DNA of 64,000 nt from Clostridia bacterium (GTDB taxonomy: Bacteria > Bacillota > Clostridia > Oscillospirales > CAG-272): NCBI GenBank assembly GCA_017547755.1, contig JAFYOX010000061.1, forward strand, positions 19,911 to 83,910. Direction: 5' to 3'. This document shows positions 51,637-59,599 of this stretch, one piece after another. The notes under the pieces were generated by a model that had not been told where the DNA came from, searched no databases, and saw only the letters and a list, made by a program, of their open reading frames with translations. Positions within the stretch are counted from its first letter, which is position 1. Every line of letters starts with the position of its first letter. Position numbers and translations under genes: made by a program.

Positions 51637-53940
51637 ATGAAACTTATGTATGATTTACCGGAGGTTGACAAGGCCGCCCTGGAGGCGGCTGCTTCCGGTG
51701 AAAAAACAATGTATGTTATTCCCTTCAATATTGTTGAGGACAAGTTTGTCAACGGCTGGACCTGCGTAACCGACAAGAGAATCTACTGCATTCTCGACGG
51801 CAAGGTGCTCAATTCCTTTGACCTTGCAAAATGTACGGTTTTCTCCACGGAAGTTCTCTACGGCAACTGCGCGTTCTATGCGGTCATCGACGGTATCACA
51901 ACGCTCATCTGCCGCTTCCTCAGCGGACGCAATCTGCCCCGTTACTCCGTTCTTGTTCAGGTCTGCGAAAGCCTCGCCGAAAAATGCCGCCAGAAGGAAA
52001 ATCCCGGCGAACCGGTTGTCAACAATGAAGCGGAACGCTTCTGCCCGACCTGCGGCCGTCCGTTCATCGCCGGCAGTAAAATCTGCCCGTTCTGCCGCGA
52101 CACCAAGGAAGTTTACATGAAGCTCTGGGGCCTCACCAAAGGTCTCCGTCTGATGCTCTTCTTCCCGCTGTTCGTTTCGGCAATCTCCCTCATCATCCAG
52201 TTCGTTCTCCCGCTGATCCAGAAGATCGCGGTCAACGACTACTTAACCAACGAATCCATCCGTCCGGTCTCCTCTCTTGCTGACCCGAACCTGCGCGCGT
52301 TTGTGCTGATCTTCATGGCCATCATCGCGATCGACCTGGTATCCCGTATCCTCGGGGTTCTCCAGAGCCGTGTCTCTGCGATCTCCGGTAACAAGTTCAC
52401 GCTCATGATGCGTACCCTCCTTTACGAAAAGATCTCCACCCTCTCGATCTCCTCGATCTCCCGCAAGTCCACCGGTGACCTCATGGGTCGTATTACCGGC
52501 GACGTCAACGTGGTCCAGGCGTTCGTGACCGGGCAGCTCCCGAGCATCTTCTCGCAGGGTGCATCCTTCATCTTCGCGCTGATCTTCCTGCTGATCCTCA
52601 ACCCCGTAATGAGCCTTTTCGTATTCGTTCCGATCCCGCTGGTCGTTTACCTCGTTGCGAAGTTCTGGTCGATCATGCAGAACAGAAACGTCAAGAACTG
52701 GGTTCTTGCTCACCACGTAAACCTCTTCCTGCAGGACGTTCTCAACGGTATCCGCGTTGTCAAGGCCTTCGGTAACGAAGAACGCGAAATCGCGACCTTC
52801 CACAAGCGTACCGACCGTTCCGCAGAATATTCCGAAGAAAACGCAAAGCTGTTCGACACCGTCTTCCCGATCCTCGGTTTCGCGGTACGTCTCGGCAGCT
52901 ATCTGATTCTGTTCTACGGGAACTACCTCCTCTTCACCGGCGACATGAACTACGGTGATCTCCACCAGTTCAACTCCTACGCAAACATCATCTACGGTCC
53001 TCTGCTCTGGATCACCTTCATTCCGCGTCAGATTTCCGCGTTCCTTACCTCTCTCGGCAAGGTTCTCGAAATCCTCGAAGAAGAACCGGAAGTTTCCGAT
53101 ATCGGGCTCCCGATCGATATCTCGATCGAAGGCGATGTCAGCATCCGCAACGTAACCTTCGGCTACGACTCCTACAACCCCGTTCTTGAACACATCAACT
53201 TTGAAGTCAAGAAGGGCGAAATGATCGGTATCGTCGGTCACTCCGGCTGCGGTAAGACAACGCTCATCAACCTTCTCATGCGTCTGTACGACGTTACGGA
53301 AGGTGAGATCCTGATCGACGGCGTCAACATCAAGGACATTTCCCAGAACGCACTCCGTTCCCAGATCGGTGTCGTTCTTCAGGAAACGCACCTGTTCTCC
53401 GGCTCGATCCGTGACAACATCAAGTACGCAAAGCCGCACGCGACCGACGAAGAAGTCGTCAATGCCGCAAAGATGGCAAACGCCCACGACTTTATCGTAA
53501 ACCTGCCGGAAGGCTACAATACGATGGTCGGTGAAAAGGGTTACTCCCTCTCCGGCGGTGAACGTCAGCGTGTCGCAATCGCACGTGCACTGATCCACGA
53601 CCCGAAGATCCTCATCCTCGACGAAGCGACCGCGGCTCTCGACACCGAAACCGAAAAGCTCATCCAGGATGCGATCAACAAGCTGTCCAAGGACAGAACC
53701 TGCTTCGCGATCGCACACCGTCTCTCCACGCTCCGCAACGCAGACCGTCTGATCGTTCTCGACAAGGGTCACCTTGCCGAATCCGGTACTCACCAGGAAC
53801 TCCTCGATCTCAAGGGCTTCTACTGGCGTCTCGTTATGGCTCAGCGTCAGGACTCCGGTATGCTCACGCAGACCGCCGCAGCCAAGGAAGCCGGCGACGC
53901 TGCAAGAAAGCAGAAAGTTCTGGCAAAGAAGAACGGCTGA
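51637..53940 (+). CDS. ABC exporter (TMD-NBD) with PH-like and zinc-ribbon N-terminal extension
   Basis: A 767-aa half transporter with the same plan as its partner 0.7 kb upstream: a PH-like domain (~15-120; WTCVTDKRIYCILDGKV), zinc ribbon (C136, C139, C150, C153; CPTCGRPF...CPFC), six membrane helices (~165-470), and NBD with GIVGHSGCGKTTLINLLM (~531), KGYSLSGGERQRVAIARALI and LILDEATAALD. The tail ends in a Lys/Ala-rich stretch (KEAGDAARKQKVLAKKNG). Most likely pairs with the upstream exporter; cargo unknown. Confidence 0.87.
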   Translation: MKLMYDLPEVDKAALEAAASGEKTMYVIPFNIVEDKFVNGWTCVTDKRIYCILDGKVLNSFDLAKCTVFSTEVLYGNCAFYAVIDGITTLICRFLSGRNLPRYSVLVQVCESLAEKCRQKENPGEPVVNNEAERFCPTCGRPFIAGSKICPFCRDTKEVYMKLWGLTKGLRLMLFFPLFVSAISLIIQFVLPLIQKIAVNDYLTNESIRPVSSLADPNLRAFVLIFMAIIAIDLVSRILGVLQSRVSAISGNKFTLMMRTLLYEKISTLSISSISRKSTGDLMGRITGDVNVVQAFVTGQLPSIFSQGASFIFALIFLLILNPVMSLFVFVPIPLVVYLVAKFWSIMQNRNVKNWVLAHHVNLFLQDVLNGIRVVKAFGNEEREIATFHKRTDRSAEYSEENAKLFDTVFPILGFAVRLGSYLILFYGNYLLFTGDMNYGDLHQFNSYANIIYGPLLWITFIPRQISAFLTSLGKVLEILEEEPEVSDIGLPIDISIEGDVSIRNVTFGYDSYNPVLEHINFEVKKGEMIGIVGHSGCGKTTLINLLMRLYDVTEGEILIDGVNIKDISQNALRSQIGVVLQETHLFSGSIRDNIKYAKPHATDEEVVNAAKMANAHDFIVNLPEGYNTMVGEKGYSLSGGERQRVAIARALIHDPKILILDEATAALDTETEKLIQDAINKLSKDRTCFAIAHRLSTLRNADRLIVLDKGHLAESGTHQELLDLKGFYWRLVMAQRQDSGMLTQTAAAKEAGDAARKQKVLAKKNG

Positions 53941-53959
53941 TTTATTTAAATATGATTTC

Positions 53960-54011
53960 TTGGGGAAACCTTTTTGCAAAAAGGTTTCCCCAAACCCTTT
54001 CAAAAAACTTT
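53960..54011 (+). repeat. Dispersed palindromic repeat, copy 7
   Basis: TTGGGGAAACCTTTTTG...AAAAAGGTTTCCCCAA with tail ACCCTTTCAAAAAACTTT, 20 bases after the ABC exporter stop codon, sense orientation. Confidence 0.9.
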
Positions 54012-54032
54012 ATACGATTACATAAACAAAGA

Positions 54033-54062
54033 AAGTGCAGACTTGAAGATCTGCACTTTTTC
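54033..54062. terminator. Bidirectional rho-independent terminator
   Basis: AAAGTGCAGA...TCTGCACTTTTT; closes the ABC operon and the GNAT gene on the minus strand, just after repeat copy 7. Confidence 0.9.
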
Positions 54063-54067
54063 TGTTT

Positions 54068-54664
54068 TCAGTTTACGGAGCGGCCGGTATAGGGTACGTC
54101 GCCGTAGTATTTCTGCTTCAGGGTACAATCGGAGCGGTAGCGGCGGAAATAATAATAGTCGTCGCAGTAGCGGTTGTAGCAGTAATCGTAGACGGTGCGC
54201 TTTTCGAAGAGGCGGAATCCGCTGTTTTCGGCGGTTCTGAGGGACGCCGGATTGTCTACATCCATGATGACGATCAGATAATCGACATTGCTGATCCGGC
54301 AGAATTCTTCGGCAAAGGCAGCGGCTGCCTCGGAGGCATAGCCGTGACCGGTATGTTCGCCGTTCATCATCCAGCCGAGCTCGTATTCGTGGAGCATCTC
54401 CGACTTGCCGAAGGTCAGGCAGCCGACCACTTCGCCGGTCACGCGGTGTTCGATGGCATAGCAGCGCCACGTATCATTGTCGCCGTTTTCCTCGTATGCA
54501 CGGAAATTCCGGATATAGTTCACGGTCTCTTCCGGTTTTACCTCCACGTCCAGCAGGTCCGGACAGTAATACATGACCTGCGGTGAAGTTTTGATTCTAT
54601 ATAAAGCATCTGCGTCGCACTCACAAAACGTGCGGACGATCAGACGATCGGTTTCAATATACAT
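54068..54664 (-). CDS. GNAT-family N-acetyltransferase
   Basis: A 198-aa acetyltransferase of the RimJ/RimL-like group: IETDRLIVRTFCECDADALY, YELGWMMNGEHTGHGYASEAAAAF (pyrophosphate loop) and SLRTAENSGFRLFEKR. Its last part is rich in Tyr (YDYCYNRYCDDYYYFRRY). Start at 54664 (GGAGAA upstream); a strong AAAGGAGG lies ~80 bases earlier at a short separate frame (see findings). Substrate unknown. Confidence 0.85.
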   Translation of the reverse strand: MYIETDRLIVRTFCECDADALYRIKTSPQVMYYCPDLLDVEVKPEETVNYIRNFRAYEENGDNDTWRCYAIEHRVTGEVVGCLTFGKSEMLHEYELGWMMNGEHTGHGYASEAAAAFAEEFCRISNVDYLIVIMDVDNPASLRTAENSGFRLFEKRTVYDYCYNRYCDDYYYFRRYRSDCTLKQKYYGDVPYTGRSVN

Positions 54665-54843
54665 AAATTCTCCATTTCCGGAAGGAATCAGTCTGCGCTG
54701 TCCCTCCCGTATGCTGTTCCGATGTTTGTGTTTTCCATTGATTTCCATCCTCCTTTCTTTCTGATTTGCATCCATGGATGCGTTTTCATTATAGCACATC
54801 CCGCGGAAAAAGACAAACTATTTTAGAAATTTTGCAAAATATC

Positions 54844-54872
54844 TTGACAAAACAGACAAAGAGTGCTATGAT
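54844..54872 (+). promoter_or_regulatory. Sigma-A promoter of T-box leader 1
   Basis: TTGACA (54844-54849) and TATGAT (54867-54872), 17-bp spacer. Confidence 0.88.
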
Positions 54873-54874
54873 TG

Positions 54875-55156
54875 TAACAAATGCGACGATGGAAAAGAAG
54901 TAACGTTTTCTAACCCTTCCCCAGAGAAATGACGGTCGGTGCAAGTCAAGAAGAACAAAGCGTGAATACATTTCCGGAGCAGCACACCGAAAGGATCTGT
55001 CCGAGTAGGCTGTGACGCAGGGCAAGCGTTAATTGTCAGGGCATTCTCATGTGCCTGCTGAGGTCATTTCTGTAAAGGGATGACAAACTGAGGTGGTACC
55101 ACGGAATTTTTCCGTCCTCTGCTTGAATTTTTATTTTGAGCCGGGGACTTTTTTAT
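54875..55156 (+). ncRNA. T-box riboswitch 1, specifier UAC (Tyr)
   Basis: Class T-box leader. Stem I shows a K-turn, specifier loop with 5' AGTAA and 3' GTGAA-TAC-A (specifier codon TAC, 54967-54969, flanked by GGAAA/TTTCC), AG-bulge/distal loop features (GGTCGGTGCAAG), then the T-box GAGGTGGTACCACGG (55090-55104) forming the antiterminator with CCGTCCTC, and a competing terminator GTCC...GGGAC with six T residues (55149-55154). The specifier reads UAC, so uncharged tRNA-Tyr would promote transcription of the ligase gene. Confidence 0.9.
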
Positions 55157-55189
55157 TTATAAATCCGGCGAAATCAAGAGGTTTTTACA

Positions 55190-56824
55190 ATGGTTATTAC
55201 TGATTTACTTGAAAAAAATGCAAAACTTCATCCCGATGAAGTCGCTCTCGTTGAGATCAACCCGGCGAACCAGCCGAATCCCAACACCACATGGCGCGAA
55301 TTCTCCCTGATCGAATCCACTCCCGGCGAAAAGTACCGCCGCGAAATGACGTGGAAGGAATTCGACACCAAGGCAAACCGTTTTGCGAATCTGCTCATGA
55401 CCCGCGGCGTCAAGAAGGGCGACAAGGTCGCGATCCTTCTCATGAACTGTCTCGAATGGCTGCCCGTATACTTCGGCATCCTCAAGACCGGTGCGCTTGC
55501 CGTTCCGATGAACTACCGTTACGCAAGCGATGAAATCAAATACTGTGCGGAACTCGCGGACGTTTCCGTCCTCATTTTCGGTCCGGAATTCATCGACCGT
55601 GTGGAAGCGGTTTACGAAGAACTTCCCATGATCAAAGACCGCTTCTTTGTCGGTGCAAACTGCCCTGCGTTCGCGGACAGTTACGACCGTCTTGTAACCT
55701 ACTGTTCTTCCATCGCTCCCGCTGTGGAATACGAAGAAGACGATGACGCGGCGATCTACTTCTCTTCCGGCACGACCGGTTTCCCGAAGGCAATTCTGCA
55801 CGGTCACCGTGCGCTTCTCGCTGCCTGCCAGGTCGAACAGAAGCACCACAGCCAGACCCGCGACGACGTATTCCTCTGCATCCCGCCGCTCTATCATACC
55901 GGTGCGAAGATGCACTGGTTCGGCAGCCTTCTCTCCGGCAGCCGCGCTGTCATCCTGAAGGGCGTTTCTCCCGAATGGATCCTCCGCGCCGTATCCGAAG
56001 AACGTGCGACCATCGTATGGCTTCTCGTGCCGTGGGCACAGGACATCCTCGACGCGATCGACCGCGGCGACATCAATCCCGACGAATACCGTCTCTCCCA
56101 GTGGAGACTCATGCACGTCGGCGCACAGCCCGTTCCGCCGTCCCTCATCAAGCGCTGGAAGGAACACTTCCCGAACCACGACTACGACACCAACTACGGT
56201 CTTTCCGAATCCATCGGCCCCGGCTGCGTACACCTCGGCGTGGAAAACATCCACAAGGTCGGCGCGATCGGCGTTCCCGGTCATCTCTGGGAAGCGGAAA
56301 TCGTTGATCCCGACGGAACGCCCGTGACCGGCGAAGACGTCGGTGAACTCATCGTCCGCGGCCCCGGCGTCATGAAGTGCTACTACAAGAACGAAAAGGC
56401 GTCCGACGAGATCCTCAAGGACGGCTGGCTCTACACCGGCGACATGGCGAAGCGCGACGCAGACGGCTTCATCTACCTCGTTGACCGTAAGAAGGACGTC
56501 ATCATCACCGGCGGTGAAAACCTCTACCCGGTTCAGATCGAAGACTTCCTCCGCAAGCACGACAAGATCAAGGACGTTGCCGTCATCGGTCTCCCGCACG
56601 ACCGTCTCGGCGAAATCGCGGCAGCTGTCATCGAGATCAAGCCCGATATGACCGCGACCGAAGACGAGATCAACGAATTCTGTCTCGAACTCCCGCGCTA
56701 CAAGCGTCCCCGCAAGATCATCTTCGCCGACGTACCGCGCAATCCCACCGGCAAGATCGAAAAGCCGAAGCTCCGCGAAATCTACTGCGGCACCAGACTC
56801 GTCGAAGCTCAGACGACGAAATAA
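55190..56824 (+). CDS. Adenylate-forming acyl-CoA ligase under T-box(Tyr) control
   Basis: A 544-aa class-I adenylate-forming enzyme (ANL superfamily). Motifs: A3 IYFSSGTTGFPKAILHGH (~190), A5 NYGLSESIGPG (~335), A7 LYTGDMAKRDADGFIYLVDR (~415), hinge GGENLYPVQIED and A10 RNPTGKIEKPKLRE (catalytic Lys). It activates a carboxylic acid to acyl-AMP and then acyl-CoA. The T-box leader ties it to tyrosine supply, so the acid may be an aromatic one such as 4-hydroxyphenylacetate (inference). Not an aminoacyl-tRNA synthetase. Followed by repeat copy 8. Confidence 0.88.
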   Translation: MVITDLLEKNAKLHPDEVALVEINPANQPNPNTTWREFSLIESTPGEKYRREMTWKEFDTKANRFANLLMTRGVKKGDKVAILLMNCLEWLPVYFGILKTGALAVPMNYRYASDEIKYCAELADVSVLIFGPEFIDRVEAVYEELPMIKDRFFVGANCPAFADSYDRLVTYCSSIAPAVEYEEDDDAAIYFSSGTTGFPKAILHGHRALLAACQVEQKHHSQTRDDVFLCIPPLYHTGAKMHWFGSLLSGSRAVILKGVSPEWILRAVSEERATIVWLLVPWAQDILDAIDRGDINPDEYRLSQWRLMHVGAQPVPPSLIKRWKEHFPNHDYDTNYGLSESIGPGCVHLGVENIHKVGAIGVPGHLWEAEIVDPDGTPVTGEDVGELIVRGPGVMKCYYKNEKASDEILKDGWLYTGDMAKRDADGFIYLVDRKKDVIITGGENLYPVQIEDFLRKHDKIKDVAVIGLPHDRLGEIAAAVIEIKPDMTATEDEINEFCLELPRYKRPRKIIFADVPRNPTGKIEKPKLREIYCGTRLVEAQTTK

Positions 56825-56836
56825 AAATGGAATTTC

Positions 56837-56892
56837 TCGGGGAAAAACTTTTTAAAAAAAGTTTTTCCCCGAACCCTTTTTCAAAAACTTTT
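56837..56892 (+). repeat. Dispersed palindromic repeat, copy 8
   Basis: CGGGGAAAAACTTTTT...AAAAAGTTTTTCCCCG and tail ACCCTTTTTCAAAAACTTTT; 12 bases after the ligase stop codon, sense orientation. Confidence 0.9.
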
Positions 56893-56913
56893 ATACTGGA
56901 AAGGATGACAAAG

Positions 56914-57987
56914 TTGGGCTTTAATTTAAAGAATACTGTGGATTTTGCGGATGTTCTGCTCGGCCATGCGAAGAGGTATCCGCGGATGACGCCGCAGGAT
57001 GCGGTGAAGCTGATTTATCAGGCGACGTTCGGCGTCGGGCATATGCTGGCGGAAGAGAGCATTGTCCGTGCGCGGATAGATGAGGAAATGCGGACGATGC
57101 TTCCCGCGGATGTGCCGGTCACGGAGAACATCGGCGGCGGTTTCATGCGGTTTCACATGAATGGTACATCCATTGAACGTATGACGGATCTCGCGGATCT
57201 GGTCGCTGCGCTGTTTCTGGAAGCAGGTACGCATTCTACCGGAACCGATGAGCAGTTCTCCGCCCGTCTGGACATTCTGCGGAAACTGACGGCGGACGGT
57301 GCGTTTTCGTTCGGTACGGACGAACTGGAAGCGTATCTCGCGGATTATCTCGCGGATGGTCTCCGCGCCGTCAGCCACAGCGAAACGTACCGGGCGGCGT
57401 ATCATCCGGCATACCGTGTGGTTTCCCGCGATCTGACGATACTGCTCCCACTTCTCGACGATATCCGTGACCGCAGCGATTCCGTTATTCTCGTGATCGA
57501 CGGATTCTGCGCGTCCGGAAAATCCACACTGGCATCCCGGCTTGCGAAAATTTTCGGCGCACGGCTCATCCACATGGACGACTTTTTCCTTCCGCCGTCC
57601 AAGCGCACGCCGGAACGCTTTGCCGAACCGGGCGGAAACGTGGACTACGAGCGTTTTTATGACGAAGTCGTGTGTCACCTCGCGGACGATGTGCTGACGT
57701 ACGGCGTGTTCGACTGTTCGGAAATGGCGGTCACGCATAACGCAGTTCTGCCAAAAACGCCCGTGACGATCATCGAAGGTGCCTATGCACTGCATCCGCA
57801 TTTCGGAAATTATGCGGACATCCGCGCGTTCATGGAAACGGACGAAGCGGAGCAGAAGCGCCGGATCCGCGAACGTGACGGCGAAGAAATGCTGGAAATG
57901 TTCGAATCACGCTGGATCCCGTTTGAACGGAAGTACGAAGCGGCGTACGGCGTACGGGAATCCTGTGCTTACCGGATCCGCACCTGA
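56914..57987 (+). CDS. Uridine-kinase-like P-loop protein with extra N-terminal domain
   Basis: A 357-aa protein. The C-terminal half (~185 onward) is a uridine-kinase-type P-loop domain: VIDGFCASGKSTLASRL (Walker A), MDDFFLPPSKRTPERF, VIIEGAYALHPHFG and the LID-like RRIRERDGEEM. The N-terminal half (~1-170; YPRMTPQDAVKLIYQATFGVGHMLAEE) is a helical domain I cannot assign. Start: TTG at 56914 fits GGAAAGG nine bases upstream; the ATG at 56905 has it directly abutting. It may phosphorylate a nucleoside or a related sugar substrate. Confidence 0.72.
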   Translation: MGFNLKNTVDFADVLLGHAKRYPRMTPQDAVKLIYQATFGVGHMLAEESIVRARIDEEMRTMLPADVPVTENIGGGFMRFHMNGTSIERMTDLADLVAALFLEAGTHSTGTDEQFSARLDILRKLTADGAFSFGTDELEAYLADYLADGLRAVSHSETYRAAYHPAYRVVSRDLTILLPLLDDIRDRSDSVILVIDGFCASGKSTLASRLAKIFGARLIHMDDFFLPPSKRTPERFAEPGGNVDYERFYDEVVCHLADDVLTYGVFDCSEMAVTHNAVLPKTPVTIIEGAYALHPHFGNYADIRAFMETDEAEQKRRIRERDGEEMLEMFESRWIPFERKYEAAYGVRESCAYRIRT

Positions 57988-58002
57988 CGACATACGACAT
58001 AC

Positions 58003-58030
58003 AAAAAAGCAGGATCGCTCCTGCTTTTTT
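58003..58030. terminator. Bidirectional rho-independent terminator
   Basis: AAAAAAGCAGGA TCGC TCCTGCTTTTTT; closes the kinase-like gene and the CBS gene. Confidence 0.92.
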
Positions 58031-58046
58031 CTGTTTATGTACGGAT

Positions 58047-58490
58047 TCACGACGGATATATACGGCTGACGTCGGCATTCGGCTTCCGCTCGTTCCCGCA
58101 GAACCGGCGGATGATATCCTGCCGGGTGACGATCCCGATGAAAGAGCCGCGGTCGTCGGTAACAGGGATGAAATTCTGGTGCATCGAGCGTTCCAGCACC
58201 GTTTCCATCTCCACATCGATGGTCACGGCGGGATTGCGTTCCGGTCGGATCAGGTCACGGATGCGGTAATTTTCACATTTGCGGATGCTGTCGATCTCCC
58301 CGGAACGGTCGACCAGATGCCACAGAAAATCGCCTTCGCTGACACATCCGACGTACGTTCCGTCCTTCGTCAGCACCGGGATCGCCGCATAACCGTGGGC
58401 ACGCATTTTTTCGAGTCCCTGCCGCACCGTCCACGTATCGAGCAGATATGCCACTTCACTCTTGGGTTTCAGAAGCATGAGGATGTTCAT
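58047..58490 (-). CDS. CBS-domain pair protein
   Basis: A 147-aa protein of two tandem CBS domains: first AYLLDTWTVRQGLEKMRAHGYAAIPVLTKDGTY, second VTIDVEMETVLERSMHQNFIPVTDDRGSFIGIV. Such pairs bind adenine nucleotides and regulate partners. No effector domain is fused and no obvious partner adjoins. Start at 58490 with AGGAGG; an earlier frame extension is rejected. Confidence 0.9.
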   Translation of the reverse strand: MNILMLLKPKSEVAYLLDTWTVRQGLEKMRAHGYAAIPVLTKDGTYVGCVSEGDFLWHLVDRSGEIDSIRKCENYRIRDLIRPERNPAVTIDVEMETVLERSMHQNFIPVTDDRGSFIGIVTRQDIIRRFCGNERKPNADVSRIYPS

Positions 58491-58609
58491 ACAAATTCCT
58501 CCGTTTTTTCGTTTCTGACTACAGTATACCATACAATTGTGATGGTATTATTAACATTATATAATATTTACGGAAATTCCGAAGGAGTTTTTGTGAAAAA
58601 CATTTGAAT

Positions 58610-58643
58610 AAAAAAAGGAATCCGGGTGTCGGATTCCTTTTTT
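58610..58643. terminator. Bidirectional rho-independent terminator
   Basis: AAAAAAGGAATCCG...CGGATTCCTTTTTT, after the mscS gene on the minus strand. Confidence 0.85.
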
Positions 58644-58651
58644 GCCGGGAT

Positions 58652-59461
58652 TTATTTCTTGTCCTTCATGACAACATTGACGTACTGATACGGGATTTCG
58701 ATATTGAACTTGTCGAACGCCTTCTTGACGTCTTCCCACATATCGAAGTTGACCGTCCAGTAATTTTCCGCCGCACACCAGAGACGGAGACGTACGGTCA
58801 CGCCGGATGCACCGTGCGCGGTAACGAGAACCACCGGTGCGGGATCCTTCATGACAAGGTCGTTCATCTGCGCCGCCGCGAGAAGAACCTTTCTGGTCAG
58901 GTCGAGGTCCGCGTCATAGGATACGCTGAAGTCGAAGTCCAGACGGCGGACGGATTCGGTGGAGAGATTGGTGATCGTGCTGCCCGCAAGGGTGGAGTTC
59001 GGAACGTGGATGTCCTGATTGTCGGGCGTGGTAACGAGGGTGTAGTAAATGCCGATGTCCTTGACAACGCCGCTGATGTCGCCGCTGATGATGAAGTCAC
59101 CGACATGGAAGGGCTTGCAGAACATCAGGATAATGCCGCTTGCGATGTTGGAAAGACCGCCCTGAAGAGCGAGACCGATGGCAAGACCGCAGGAACCGAG
59201 AACCGCGATCACGGAGGATTCCGGAACGCCGACAACGATCACGGCGGAGAGGATCACGATCAGCTTGAGCGCGATGCCGACGAAGTTTTCGAGAAACGCC
59301 TGGATATTCGCGTCCAGTCTGGAGGTGAATTTCTTGAGGAACTTGAGAACGGTCTTGACGAGTGCAAATCCAGCGATGAGGATCACAGCCGCCAGAAGCA
59401 CGTTGATCACAAACGAGATCAGATACGTATTGATGAAGTTGTTGAGCCATTCGGGCATCAT
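58652..59461 (-). CDS. MscS-family small-conductance mechanosensitive channel
   Basis: A 269-aa channel that opens under membrane tension to relieve osmotic downshock. Three membrane helices (~8-100), the pore-lining TM3 with GSCGLAIGLALQGGLSNIASG, the beta domain VGDFIISGDISGVVKDIGIYYTLVTT and a mixed C-terminal domain. Start at 59461 with AAAGGAG; the frame upstream is not part of the protein. Repeat copy 9 lies upstream. Confidence 0.95.
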   Translation of the reverse strand: MMPEWLNNFINTYLISFVINVLLAAVILIAGFALVKTVLKFLKKFTSRLDANIQAFLENFVGIALKLIVILSAVIVVGVPESSVIAVLGSCGLAIGLALQGGLSNIASGIILMFCKPFHVGDFIISGDISGVVKDIGIYYTLVTTPDNQDIHVPNSTLAGSTITNLSTESVRRLDFDFSVSYDADLDLTRKVLLAAAQMNDLVMKDPAPVVLVTAHGASGVTVRLRLWCAAENYWTVNFDMWEDVKKAFDKFNIEIPYQYVNVVMKDKK

Positions 59462-59530
59462 ATCAAATTCTCCTTTTGATTGAATTTTATAAACTATAAA
59501 TCTGCACAAACTATATTTTCACAATAGTTT

Positions 59531-59580
59531 AAAGTTTTTTGGAAAGGGCCCAGGGAAACCTTTTGCAAAAAGGTTTCCCC
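59531..59580 (-). repeat. Dispersed palindromic repeat, copy 9
   Basis: GGGAAACCTTTTTG...CAAAAGGTTTCCC with the family tail on the minus-strand side (59531-59551), and a weaker tail-like sequence on the other. It begins about 20 bases after the sulfatase stop codon, in sense orientation. Confidence 0.85.
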
Positions 59581-59599
59581 GGAAAAATCCTCAAAAACC

